64,000 bases of DNA, from positions 16,859,501 to 16,923,500 of the forward strand of contig NC_064437.1 in the NCBI RefSeq assembly GCF_023343835.1. The letters run 5' to 3'. Each line of letters begins with the position of its first letter. Within the stretch, counting starts at the first letter, position 1. Origin of the DNA: Lagopus muta. Its lineage: Eukaryota; Chordata; Aves; Galliformes; Phasianidae. The notes below the pieces were generated by a model. That model worked only from the letters and a program-made list of their open reading frames with translations. It was not told where the DNA came from and did no database searches. Shown piece by piece: positions 13,083 through 26,200 of the stretch. The position numbers were made by a program, and so were the translations under genes.

Positions 13083-13879
13083 AAGAGCAAAAAACCATAG
13101 CTAGCCTTATGCATGTAAATACATGTGTTTCTTTTTTCTTCACAGCCCCTACACTTGCACAGCAGGCTGGATCTGCACACCATCAGGCTGAAGCAGGACC
13201 ATGTGCTGCCAAATGAATGATTTGAAGTTAAAACACCTCTTGGGGCTGGATTTTTCTTTCACGTCTTAACTTCAGACCAGTTGCAATTACATTATAAACT
13301 ATCAATTACTTGTGATTTATAAAAATAGCCTTGTCAGAGAATTAAACTAGCAAGAGCTGTTAACATTTGCTTTAGAAGTCCTGAGTTATTTCTATTAAAA
13401 GGCTTTCCTTAGGATTTAAGATAGAGGAGTCTTAAGGTTCTTACTGTCATAAAATACCTACAGGCCTGTGTTGCGAAGGCACTATATTTTTCTGGCATAT
13501 TTTGACACCTAGATCTACTAATATTGTCAGGGATTTGGAAGTGAGCCTTTGTATCAGGGCGTTAAGCACTTTTATTAAAGCATTTTTGCTATTGACTTCT
13601 GAGGGCATTCCACCTGCGCATGCCGTGCTGCTCCTGACCTGCCACACATCCACATGGGCACTGCAGCAGCATGGGGCAATGGTGGGTGCCAGGAGATGCC
13701 ATTGCTCACAGCAAAACTTTGTAGAAATCCAATAGAAAACAAATAGCTGCTCACTCAGGGCTTGCTTTCTGCTTTTCTTTGATAGAATGCAATCTGGAGA
13801 AAGTGTAATGTTAATCCCATAACATTTCTGGCAGTTGAGCACTCCGTGATTGCTTTAGAGATGCAAACTCATCTTCACT
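13083..13879. other. Intergenic, candidate splice acceptor only
   Basis: A strong acceptor-like sequence (polypyrimidine plus CACAG) ends at 13145 and is discussed as a finding. The minus-strand open frame at 13447-13842 (131 codons) has no domain I know. No gene can be called. Confidence 0.4.
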
Positions 13880-14520
13880 GTATCTTGATGATCTTTCCTC
13901 CTTTTCATCCTGCCGTACCGTTTTGATTGCTCAACATAAGGTCTAATGTCAAGTAATAATAAAGCAATTACAAGAAATACAATTCATTTTAAACTGCATT
14001 AAGGAAGAACTAAATTAAGGCACATAATTAACAACAACAACAAAAAAAGATACATTCAGGATAAAATGTTTTAACCCCTACATTTCTTCCAGTACTAACT
14101 GCTGTGGTATAAACTCAAAAATGGAAAAAATATAGATTATATACACATACACTGTAGGGCTTGTGGTGATTTATGCAGGGAAATTCATAGATCTTTTATG
14201 CATGATTCTGTCTATGTGGTAGTATACTCAGTTTAAACTGTCCTGCTAATTTATTATTTTTTTTCTTGTCCATCCAGCCCAATTATTAGCGAATTGTACC
14301 GAAGGTGGCTCCAGTAAAAAACATGAAACAGCTCAATATTTCAAGTTGCCAGTGTTTCTCTCATATTTGTTCTTTTTAATTAGAGAGCATACCAAGTTCC
14401 AACCACAGGACCCAGTCATTTATTAAGTGATAGAGAAGCAGCAGTATTTTATTGACTAATTCCCCAGGCTTTTATTATGTTTCCTAGCAAAATGTGATTT
14501 ATAGGAAAGTTAATAAAGGT
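13880..14520. promoter_or_regulatory. Candidate conserved non-coding block
   Basis: A long AT-rich stretch with AGTAATAATAAAGCAATTAC, CACATAATTAACAAC, GCTAATTTATTA, CCCAATTATTAGCGAATTG and TTTTAATTAGAGAG words. It lacks open frames and repeat signatures. Many homeodomain cores in about 600 bp suggest a cis-regulatory cluster. Conservation was not testable. Confidence 0.28.
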
Positions 14521-15084
14521 ATCTTCACCTGCTGCACCTGGAGACAGGACATCTACAGGAGGAAGACATTTAGACTAATAAGTGAAATCACAAATCTGGG
14601 AGATGAAATTGGATTTTATTTCTGGGAGTGTCAGAGAATTGATGAAGGCTCGAGTGTTTAACATCTCCATTCTTTGCTGGTTCTGCCTATGGAATGAAAG
14701 TGATAGTTACCCTGGATTTTCAGAAAAGTTATGCTGACTGCTTATACATTACTTACGAGTTTTTAGTGATTGAATGCTGAAAAGCATCATTAAAGTGTTG
14801 TTTCTCCTATATTACTTTCCATTTCCCTCTCACAAATGGTTGACATAATTATTTTCATTTACCTCATTCTTGAATTGAAAGTAAACTCTTCAAAGCAGTG
14901 TTCTGCTTGGATTGATTCTGACACACATTTCTTGCTTTGTTTCCTTTTCATGCTACTCCTGCAGTGTCCCATGCATGAGTGCAGCACTGGGGTTACAGGG
15001 CTTGGACCTGAGATCGGTGTTTGCTGCGTGCCCTACAGGCAGCCCCAACCACAGTCAGAGTACAACAGGATTGGACAAATGCAA
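14521..15084. other. Intergenic, no gene seen
   Basis: Unremarkable single-copy sequence. The open frame at 14836-15102 (+) has no recognisable domain. Confidence 0.5.
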
Positions 15085-15310
15085 TTTAAAATAAATACAT
15101 AGATTCTGATTCTTAATAAGGTTAGGCATGCAATTGTGTGATGACTAATTTGTGTGCCTAATTACCATGATTGTATGTGCAAATCGAGTAATTATGTAAG
15201 TAAATAACCATAATCAGTTATTTTCATGGGTAATTATTCAATTTTAAGTACAATGGCAATAATTGGGTGTGCAAATTAAGCATGCAATTGTGCATGCATA
15301 TTCAACACAC
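15085..15310. promoter_or_regulatory. Homeodomain/POU-rich putative enhancer
   Basis: Within 225 bp there are at least six TAATT/AATTA cores and two POU-like TGCAAAT words (ATGTGCAAATCGAG and GTGTGCAAATTAAG). A 13-base direct repeat, GCATGCAATTGTG, lies at 15126-15138 and 15280-15292. A short palindrome ACACACTTGTGTGT follows near 15308. There is no coding frame and no transposon signature. The density of paired octamer and homeodomain words is the strongest enhancer-like signal in the window. Function and conservation are inferred. Confidence 0.4.
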
Positions 15311-15870
15311 ACTTGTGTGTCTAATCTTTTCATACACTCTGCCTGCTTCTGATGCTTTTTCTCAATTTCTGTTCGATTTGTGGTGTAGTGGTACTGGGAT
15401 GCTGCTGGGACGAGGGTTTCGGAGTGCTCAGTGATCAGTATTCATGCACGTGGCCCATTCTCCTGAAGGAAGGCTTTGCAGGTGTGCATTTTGCCACTTG
15501 GGCAAGGAAAACTGAGAGAGATTGAATAAATACATTGCGTTTTGTTTGACATATACAAATATGTAATTTTGTAAACTATGATGAACTTTTCACATATTTG
15601 TGCTTCTATATACACAACTAACTTGTTTTTCTAAATGCTAATAACAATGTCTTTGTTTTCATGCTGTACAGAATGGGAGGAAATGTCCATAAGCTGTCGC
15701 AGAAGAGGAACATGCTGTACCAGCCCACCCACCATACAGGTCTGATTTACAAAAGCACTTCATCACTGACCTAATTTGGGTCCATTTAAGGTATGTAGAT
15801 AGAAATCCTATTGACCTAATTACAAATAAAGTTTATCACTGCCAGGTGCTTTTAAACACGTCACTCTATT
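15311..15870. other. Intergenic, no gene seen
   Basis: AT-rich sequence. A short exon-like block (acceptor at 15671, 33 open codons) is noted as a finding but not called as a gene. Confidence 0.45.
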
Positions 15871-16800
15871 AATAGAATCATTAAGGTTGGAAAAGACCCC
15901 TAAGATCATCTAGTCTAACTGTCTGCCTATCACCAATATTGCCCACTAAATCATTTCCCTAAGTACCACATCTAACATTTCTGTAAACATCTCCAGGGCT
16001 GGTGACTCCACCACTTCCCTGGACAGCCTGTTCCAGCGCCTGACCTCTCTTTCTGAGAATAAACTCTTCCTAAAATCCAATTTGAATCTCCTCTGGTGCA
16101 ACTTGAGGCCATTCCTCTTGTCCTATCTCTGTTACCTTGGAGAAGAGGCTGACCGCCGCCTTGCCACAATCACCTTTCAGGTAGCTGTAGAAGGCAATAA
16201 GATCTCCCATGAGCTTTCTCTTCTCCAGACTAAACAATCCCAGTTCCCCCAGCTATTCCCCATAAGACTTATGATCCAGTCCCCTCACCAGCTTTGTTGC
16301 CCTCCTCTGAACATGCCTCAGGGCCTCAATGTCTTTCTTGTAGTGAGGATCCCAAAACAGAATGCAGTACTCGAGGTGTGGCCTCACAAGAGCTGAGCAC
16401 AGGGGAATGATCACCTCCTGCCGGCAACACTCTACTGATACAAATCTTTTTGGCTACCTGAGGGCACTGCAAGCCAGCAATGCCAGATTGTTTTCCTCTG
16501 TACAGCTTTCCAGACACTCTGCCTCAAGCCTGTAACTTTGCATGAGGTTTTTGTGACCAGAGTGAATGACTCAGCACTTGGTCTTGTTGAACTTTACCAT
16601 TGGCCTCAGCCCATTGATCCAGCTTCTCCAGATCCCTCTGTAGGGCATTCCTACCCTCAGGCAGATCGACGCTGCCTCCCAACTTTGTGTCATTTGCCAG
16701 CTTACTTAGAGTGCACTCAATTCCCTCATCCAAATCATCCTAATCAATAAAGATATTAAGCAGGATGGACCCCAATACCAACCCCTGAGGAACATCACTT
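15871..16800 (-). mobile_element. CR1 LINE, 5'-truncated, minus strand
   Basis: About 930 bp of a CR1 non-LTR retroposon in reverse orientation. Its 3' end is at the left: AATAGAATCATTAAGGTTGG followed by the ATCATCTAGTC word, the reverse complement of the usual CR1 terminus. Further in, the minus strand reads the end of the reverse-transcriptase palm/thumb region. Around 16525-16735 the peptide is rich in the CR1 words [20 protein letters not shown] and DQWAEANGK. The usual FADDT box reads as an ANDTK-like sequence, so a catalytic aspartate is lost or flanked by change. The copy is truncated on its 5' side near 16800 and interrupted by stops, so it is dead. Confidence 0.93.
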
Positions 16801-19800
16801 CTTCTATCCTAATAATATGCCCATACATTCAGGTGTTATCCTTAGACATATATACACAGATCCTTCTGGAGTCAGGAGCCAAAAGCTGTTGCTGATGGCA
16901 CAGCACAGCCCCTGGCAGCAGACCTGGTCATTTTGGTGCTACTGCAGTTCAGGTCTGTTCCAGGTGATGCTGCTGTTCTGGCTCTGGTGGGGTGGTCTGT
17001 GGTTGGGATGTGCTGTGTGACTCAACCCAGCAGGCAGCAGCTGCTCTGACACCTTGGCTACAGCACTTTGTGTTGCCTAAAGAGCTGCTCTTGATCAATA
17101 CCTCTCCTCCCCATCTCTGTGAGCAGCGGGGAGGGAGAGGGAATAATCTACCTCAGAAAGTGTCTCACTGCTCTGCTTAGCTGAGGGATTTAATTTCCAC
17201 TGTTTGTCTCCTGTGTCTCTTTCTGTTCTTGATAGATTTCCCCAGCCTCACTGATGCTAATCTCATTGTCCAGGAATCAGCAAAGGGTAATTAGCCTCTG
17301 TGATAATGATCTATCTGTCACAAGATCATGCCCTCTCATCACACACCTTCTCAGATGTTGTCTAACCCAGCACAGGAATATGGAGCACAGCTATGCACAG
17401 TGGTGAGCAGCAGCTGCCGTTCTCTGCTCAGTGGGTCTGGGCTGCCTTCACTGTTGAGACAGGGAGAGTTCCTGATAGCCAGAACCTGGCGAGAGCAGAA
17501 AAGGAAACCAAATAGTACTTTGTGGCTAAAAACATGACAGTAACAAGAAAAAAGCCATCTTGTTTTGATATAACTGTGGAAAGGTGTCTGATTATTTTTT
17601 TTCTTTATTTGTTAGGTATGCTATGAAATTACTTCTCACAGCGCGACATGTCTTCTGCTTTTGATCTTTCTATTCTTTTAACATATGAAGACATCTTGTT
17701 TTCATTGAAATGAAAGTCCTTGTTCAGGAGCAAAGCATTTCTCCTGGCCATTTCATTTCATAGGTAGTATTTAAATTTTAGGTTTGGAAGCACTGTGAAT
17801 AGAAAAGATGTCTGCAAAAGCAGATAGTCATATACAAGTAAACAAACCAGTTTGCACCTCCCAAGCTCTTTGCTCTCTAGAACGGAGGCAGAGGTGCTCA
17901 AGTGTTCCTTCAAATGCCTTCTTTATCCACCAGATCAGCCTGGCCTCCTACATGCAGTGAGAACTCACAACACATCAGAAAGGGGCATGCTCAGTCCTTT
18001 ATTTCATGGCACTGAAAAGCTGAAGAATCCATTGTTTGTGAAGTACTGGGAACTTTCTATTAAAAATTCAATTATACCTTCACAGGAGGGCTTTATTTTT
18101 AAATTGCACATATCCCACCCATAACATACCTACTTTTAAATATACATAGACATACAATGACTCTGAACTACAATATCTGGGAGAATATAGTTTTCCAGAT
18201 ATCTATAAATGAGGATGATTGTGCTGGACTTCTATGCAGTAAAATGGGCACTGAAGTTGAAGTGGGGAGAGAAATCACTAATTATAAACAAAAACATTGG
18301 ATGTTGTCATTTTGCAATTCTGCTGACTTCACAGAGCTGCAGCTGCCTTATGGAAAGTCTTACAGAACCATTCTTTGCATCAAAACAATTCTACTTATGT
18401 AGCCTATATTTTCTGTATTTCCTTATTCTGTGTCACTAGAAGCATTTGCATTAAAAAAAGTATCTTTGTTTCTTAAGAGTTCATCTGTTCTGTTGCTTAG
18501 CATGCAGTGCTGAGAAAACAGAGATCGGCAGGAACAACAAAAGCCATTTCCCAGGTTAAGAAGTCTATTGCCATAACAAACAGGAGCAACACAAGATTGC
18601 ACCTGACCTGCTGCCCTGCCTTCTCCTTTCCCAGAGAGATTCAGTCAAAGATATTGCTCAAGTCTGACAGCATGTGACCTTGGGGTACTCCGGAGAATTC
18701 AGGACAGGTTGGAATTCCATGTAATTTCTTTGGAGTTAAAGTGTTACTGCAGTCATTCATAAAAACCTTCCATTTGAAGGGATATTGATCTCCCGTAATG
18801 GCAGAATAAATAGCTAAGCAGGAATCCTAAGCAAGCCAGCTTTAAAGTTATTCTTTTTAGCAATATGTATAGACACTGTAATTTTATGCACATTCAGGAG
18901 CCTTTTCTAAATGACCTTAGTGTGGGGAGGCTGGACCACAACTGTCACACAGCAATTTGGGGATGCTACTGAGTATAACTGTGCTGCACAAAAATATGAT
19001 GTGTTGCTGCTATTTCTGCAGTGGCAACGCTCCCCCAAAATTCAGTATTGTCATCCCTGATTCAGCATCTCCAGGTGTCAGTGCCTGCCCGAGTGCACTG
19101 CTATGCTAACAGATAGCAGTGCTGCAGCCTGCAGCCAGTGCTGCCTGCAAGCTCCCTGCTGCCTTGTGCCATGGGGTTTCTGGTACAGTGTAGGGCTTGG
19201 TGTGGTGGGAATAGCAGGGAATGCTATGGACATCTGTGCCTGAGAACAGTCTACAATAACTTTTGAGTGCTTATCCGCTAATGAGCAGATGCTTGCAATG
19301 CAATTGGTTTTGTAGGCAAGGAAAGGGCAGGTGTCTTCCTCCTTGTGTTTCTTCATGGCTTAACCAAAAGGAAGCAGAAGCCCTTGCTGGGGAAGCATGG
19401 ATGTTGCTCCACCAATTTTTATTCAGAAAAAAACCCAAATCCTTTGTGAGGAGGTAACAACAATGTTAATTCAGTAAAAGGTATTTTTAAATGTTTCTCT
19501 GTGAGAGGCAGCTAAAACCACAGCCAGTCGCGTGTCTTGGAAATTGCTACTAATCAAATTGTGCCCATTTTCCCCAGCAAAATGCTTTCTGTCCTGCTGT
19601 TTGTCACGTCTTGTTACTTCTGATTATACTGTTTGAGACTTATGCCTTGACTTAAATAGAACAGCACTATTATTACAGCAAAGCTGTTACTTGTTTCTTT
19701 AAGGCCACTTTTAGGCATCCAGTGGTGGAAGTTCATCCTTTTGTTTGTACAGTGCTCAGTTCAGCTGATGTGGTATTGAAATTTGAATTGTAAAGGAGCC

Positions 19801-20121
19801 AAGCACCTTGTTTCATACAAAGCCTTGCCCTGTTCTCCCTGCAATGACGAGGTTGCTGGTAAATGGGAACTTGCTTACAAAGGTGTCTGAGACAGCAGTG
19901 AGCAGTGTGACCATAAGGAGAACAGCACTAAGCCAATCATTCCACTTATTTACAGTGGATTTCTATTTGAATTTCACACATGTTTAAATTGTTACACTAT
20001 CAGCAGGTCGCTGTGCTCCCTAATTCATTTATTTATTTATTTATTTTGTACGAGACTATTCTGTTTGCAATGGTTGTATTTCACATATGATGAAGAACTC
20101 CAAGGAAGAACTTTACCATGC
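16801..20121. other. Intergenic, no gene seen
   Basis: Single-copy sequence with GC-richer patches around 16860-17180 and 19080-19400. Open frames here (for example 17852-18124 on plus and 19078-19356 on minus) have no domain I know. The stretch 19500-19720 looks compositionally like a conserved non-coding element, but only weakly. A short (TTTA)n lies at about 20028-20045. Confidence 0.5.
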
Positions 20122-20247
20122 CAGAGTACTGGAATAGGCTGTCCAGAGAGGTTGTGGAGTCTCCTGCTCTGAAGATATTTAAGACCCACCTGGACACTTT
20201 TCTGTGTAACCTGCTTTAGCATTGGACTAGATGATATCCAGAGATGA
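20122..20247 (+). mobile_element. CR1 fragment, plus strand
   Basis: About 125 bp resembling the CR1 3' region: AGAGTACTGGAATAGGCTG, GAGGTTGTGGAGTCTCC, then TTGGACTAGATGATATCCAGAG. Both ends are missing, so it is an old truncated copy. Confidence 0.88.
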
Positions 20248-23200
20248 GAGAGTAGAATTATTTTAATTTATTTATGTTGTGAAGAGCTTAAAATATAATG
20301 GAAATGGGATTTTTTTTAATTGCTAGGAGTGCATTAGCAACTGCTAGTGTGATGCCTGGTAATGCACATAAAGGATCAGGGGGAAAAATCCCAACCTTCA
20401 GCTTGGGGAGATCCTGAGGTAGCTGCCAGCGCTGCATGTATGCTGCCCATGACAGCTCAGGACAGAACCCCTGCCCTGCTTCACATGGATCCTGCTTGCT
20501 TCCTTGGGATGCCTTAGGGAGCAGCCTGGCTCCTTGGCATGGCAGCTGGAGCATCCTCTTCTTGTTCTGTACCTGTAAAATAATTCAGGGCACCACCTGC
20601 AGAGAAGCACTGTACTGGGAAGGCAATGAGGAGACTCTCCATGGCCCTTTGCTTGAGGGCAGGATTTGCCTCTGCATTTCTCTCTGCTATCATCTAGCTA
20701 TAAAACACAGGAAATAATCTTTTCCTATGTCACAGGGATACAGGCAGCTCAATTAAAGTTTATGAAGCGTGATCTGAAATCTTTAGAACTAGGGCATTAT
20801 GGATATGCAAAGCAGGACTTTAAGTTATTCATTACCGTTTATTATACTTTGCATCTATTTTTCTTTCTAGAACAGAGGCTTGATCAAGAAATATGTCTGA
20901 CTTCCTAAGAATTAGCATGATTTTGAGGAGAAATGTGGTAATTGTTATTTGTACACTGTAGTCTCCCTAGCACATCATTTCATCCACATACCTAGAATAA
21001 GCTACATGGACTGAATGGTAGGATTCTGTGCTAGGATTTCTTCTAGTTCCAAAAAAATTTGATGCTGATGTATACTTTTTCTATTGAAATATGCTTAAAG
21101 GTATTTTGTGATGTAACACCTATTTTTTCTGTTGACAGTGATTTGTTTGTGGTCACACAAAATATCTTCTAGCTTGGATCTGACAATGAACATTAAGGAT
21201 TTGTTTACTAATGATTTAGAAAAGAAGATTTACTCTGCTTTAAAGGCAGCTAGAAAGACTCATTTGGTTGGATTACAGATAGTAAGAAAGAAATAAAACC
21301 CAAAGCCCAATATTTAATACATCAGTGTCACAAAAGAAAAAAGTAACTGACAAAACAGGATGCAATAACCATAGGACTACTGGTTGCCTGCATAAATGGT
21401 TGAGCTAAAAGAGTGGTAAACAGAGCCCACCTACCCATCCTTTGCTTTTCAGAAAGCCCAGAAATGGAAGCTTTGAATTTTGCCAGGTAAAATGTTTTCT
21501 GCTTACTTGCCCGCTCTTTCTCATCTCACTGATTTGAGTAGTCCTGCCAAGTTTCATGAAAACAGAATCCTTAACTGTCTCCAGATACTCTGCTGGATCA
21601 TTGTAGCTCCATTATTTCAACAGAGCTATATAATTTTGCATTGGCGGAGCATTGGTCCTCTGTATTTATGCTCACCATTAAACCAGGAAATCCTTATCTA
21701 ACATATCTGGTTGTGTAGCAGTTATGACATTATTAAGAGCAGGTGAAGCATCTCCAGCCTTCTGTCATCCCCAAATTGAATCTGAGCTTTCTGGTTCATA
21801 GTTTGTACAGACTGTAATGCTAATGTTCTTTTTCTAACTTGATTTGAGTCGCTATCACAGCCCTGAATCAGCTGTGGAGCCCCTGTAGCAATGAACAAGG
21901 TAAAGTACGTACTTTAACTAAAAATAACAAGGTGATAATTGTGACCTATCACATATTCTTTCTGTATTTGTATGAAACAAAATGCATTAGCAGTGAATAG
22001 CATCTTGCTATGGAACTCTAAGAATTGACATAAAGCATGTTTTGTTGGAGTTGTCACAGTAAGAACTGGGATCATGACAACCTACGTGATAGCACAGCAG
22101 AAGCAGTAGAAAAGTTCAAGATTCTGCCTCAAAAACTTGCTGACGTTTTCCTGAGATAAAATAACATCTATGGCTTGAAAAAAAACATTTCAATCTCCTT
22201 CTGTCTCACATCGATAAGTCCTGATAATGAATGAGTAGCTGCTATTTTAATTGAAACATCAGACATTTACAGAATTGGAGGACTGTGTTTATAATTACAT
22301 TACAAGCACATTTTTTCAACCATTTTTTCTTAGATTTTGCATCTAGAGATGCCACACAAAGGAACTGCTAAAGGCACATTGGTTGTAGGCTTAGTGCTGC
22401 CTCTTCAGCTTTCTGGCTTTTGAGCTGGGATTTAATCACAAAGCTCCAGCTGAACTTTGTGGGCTATGTACTTAAAAGATGATCAGGCACCTTAAAATCA
22501 CTTTAGCCCATGGGCCCAAAGGAGAGAAAAGTCAGATCGGGAGTGCATACAGATGCGCCAAAGCTTTTTCATCCACATGTGGGCAAACTTTTATACTGAA
22601 GCTATATTAAATTGCTTAAGGCAAACAAAGCTACTTTGTTAGGTATACTTTTAGGTAGTCTTAAAGTTTATTTTCACTTGATGATGACATTTGCATTGGG
22701 AGTGAGGTACAGCAATACAAAGCCCACAAGGGCAGCATCAATAGAATAGATATTGAAAAGAGAAAAAAAAAAACCAACATTCTTTTAAAGTCTTCTATAC
22801 TTGTAAATGCGAGACCTACTCCAGCAATAAATGAAAGGGTCATGAGCAAATGTGCTAGAGAATGGTGAAATGACACAGGTCTGTGAAACACCATACTCAC
22901 TTCCCAAATTTTTTTGAAAAAGAAACAACAGAACACATTACAAAATAGAAATAAAAATAAAAATCCCAGGCAAACAGTACAGTCAAATTTGTTCTAGAGC
23001 AAGACCTCTCCCCTTCCTTTCCTCTGGAGTAGGGGGTTACAGGCACGATGGTGTAAGTCCACACTTGCTAGACTTCAAACTTGCAATCTGCAAGTGCTCC
23101 TCCGGAAGGTCTGCAAGGAATCTCAAGGACTAGGTGGTGTGCAGCCCACATGGCAGGGACCATCTGTAGGACTGCCCATGTCCTGGGTAGAAAGAGTCTC

Positions 23201-26200
23201 TCACAAGGAAAAGGTTTCATGTTGTTACTGCCATATCCAAGTGGCATCTCATCATCCCTCAAGTCTAGATTGCTATGGATCAGGAGAGCTTAGAAGGGCC
23301 AAGGAGAGAACACAGCTAAACATGACTGGATTTCTTTATACCTTAGAGACTGTGTAACGCACAGCCAGGCATGAAGTGCAATTAAATACTGTAGAAATGC
23401 TTTCTTGGGGTGTTTGGGTTAGCGTGAAGTAACAATGTGTCTTAATTTCAGCTGGAATTAAATTGTTTTCTTCATAGTGTCTGGTATGATGCTATGTTCT
23501 GGTTCTAGAAGAAAAACAATGTTGATAACACACTGATATTTATAGCTGCTGTTAAGCAGTGCTGTACAGACACAAGGCCTCTCACAGTGAAGGGCCCAAG
23601 GAGCTGAGGGGGAACAGAATTAGGACAGGTGACTTAGACTGGCCGAAAGGATATTCCATACCATATGACATCAAGCAGAAGGAATTTTAAATGGAATGGA
23701 AGCTCATTTCACTCTCTTCCACTGCTCAAGGGGCATGCTGGGCATCAGCTGTTGGGTGGTGAGACATTGTTTGTGCATCACTTGTTACAGACAAGTATAT
23801 ATGTACATATACTTGACAGGATATATATATGTATACACATATACATAGTCATAGTTAGTATCCTTTCCTTTTTCTCTATCTCAGCAAACAATTTTATCTC
23901 ACAAGTTCTATGTTGTTTTCTTTTCAGTTCTCTGCTCCATCCCACTGTGAAGACAAGGAGTAAGGGAATGACTGTGTGGTTCTAAGACACCTGTGGGGTT
24001 AAACTGCAAAGCGATGATAGCTTGGGGGCAGCAGAAGCCCCCACAGAGCTTGGCCATGTCCTCACATCACTCTTCATTGCACCACCTACCTTTTCTCCCT
24101 GCAAAAAACCTCCAGAAGTCAGCTGTGACATCTGCAGTTTTTCGATCTCCTGAGATGTGAGAGGGATCCTGGCTGAAGAACTTGCAGGTATGAGATAAGG
24201 CAGGCAGGTATGAGACAAGGCGGCCACCTCTTCCCTCATCCTCAGGCGTGGTAGTAAGGAAAAAAGCTATGAATTACAAATTATGAATTTTGCTTTGGGT
24301 GTGGACTCACAAGAGCGAGGACCTCAGGTGCTTCCAGGCTGGAAGGGAAGAATGGGGCCAGATGCACATGAGGCAGTCAGAGCAGGCGAAGCTCTGTACA
24401 CCCACAGCCTGCTGGTGAGCACTGGGTTTTGAAAATGGAGGAAGGTAAAGAGAATACTAATGCAGACAGGCCGTGGCTGTTGTACACATGGCCATGGTTG
24501 GTTCCTCCCTATATTCTCTCTAGCGAATCTTGCTTCTGGTTCAGTGTTTTCATAAATAATGGCATATTAATAATTACATAATCCACTGTCTTTTCTATCC
24601 CTGACCCACTTCCCAGAAGCCCCACACTTTTCCATCCCTTCATGCCCCTTCCTGCCACTATAAGAGATGAACAGAAGCAGGCTCTACTCCGTTTCTGGCT
24701 CAAGTGACCTTCCCACAGCTGCCACTTTGAACCTACCTCACTGAGAGGGCTCGTGCTCTCTGCAGATCTAGAGGAGTGGGACTTGGCTTCAGCAGGCTTG
24801 CAAGTGCACCCTGTAGAGAGGAGCAGGGATAAATGGAGGATTAACTGCAGCTACGGGACTGCCGTCAAAATGTCTGAAAAGCCCATTTTTTAAACAACCT
24901 GATTGCATGTAGGAGTAATTTAAGTGACCTGCACTTCTTAGCTCTTTTTTCGTATTCTGTGGTATGTGTCAGTGAACAGAACTTAATAATACTTCACCCC
25001 TATGAACCTCTGTGATTGCATGCAGTTTCAGCAGAAAAACAAAATTAATTCTCTCACTTCACAGTAGTTTTTTGGATAATAAGCTGACCTTTTGTATTTA
25101 TTTTGTACATAGAAAACACTACTAATTCATTAAGATAGGGATCTGCAGATTAATGTTTTAAGTGATACTGAAAACAACAAATTATGTTATTTATAGGGAT
25201 TTGAAATTATAACTATTTGAGGCTGTGAGTGCACAAAATTCAAAACATACGAATAAAAATATCTGCGACAGAAGAGTCAAATCTTACAGATTTCTGAAAT
25301 TTGCATAATATGAAAATCAACAACAGCAATGCTCATGAAGAAAGCAGATAATGTAAAATGGTATTGGTTCTTATTCTGATTGCAAATCAACCATTAAGTC
25401 ACTATCAGTCTATTGCTTTAGTTTAAAAAAACATTATGTAGATGAAATATACTTGCTTTCAGGTAATTCTTTTAATGATTAATTTTGCTGGTACATCACC
25501 ATGAGGTGTCACAGTATGATGATAACTAGTAAATATAATAAAACAGTAGCTACACATAACAAATACTATTGGAAGTAGATCAACACTATGTTTTCTATGA
25601 GAGATGCTGTTGAGGTTTGTCTAAAGATTCAATATCATTTTTAATTTTTACTATTAAATAATTGTTAAGCTAGAGAGAGAGACATTTCTAGGGATGGGAG
25701 CTGCATTCATTGTCATAATCAACTCCAAGCGCTCATCATTGACTGCTCTGGGATATTTTGGCTCACAGGGCAGTGTTTGCACCATTACCTCAGTTACGCT
25801 AACGTTTGCACCATTACTTCAGTTGTTGGAATTCTCTGGTACACTCTTTCTATGAGAAAAGGTCTAGATACACTGAAACATAGCACATTTATAAAGCAGA
25901 TGAAGAAACTAGTCAGGAGGCTTGCTGACAGCAAATTTCGTTTAGCTAGTTTTACTATAAGCAATTTACTCTACATGTGCATTTCTGCATTCAAATTGTT
26001 CTTTATTAAGATCCTTCCCTAATAATATAAAAATGTGTTTATAAAGCCTGTAAGTGGTTTCTGTAATAAGATTTTTAATGAGTTGGAATATTAAATTAAG
26101 TTTTGTAGAAATGCTTGAGGTGTTGTTATAACTAACTTACAAACTGTACACCATTAACTTTATCATATAGAGTAATTTTGCTTTCCATTCAAGCAATATA

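Noticed and set aside
13447..13842. 131-codon minus-strand frame
   Set aside because: No domain recognised, with an overlapping plus-strand frame of similar quality. Treated as chance.
16524..16733. 69-codon minus-strand frame as a host gene
   Set aside because: It reads CR1 reverse-transcriptase sequence ([15 protein letters not shown]), so it is folded into the CR1 annotation.
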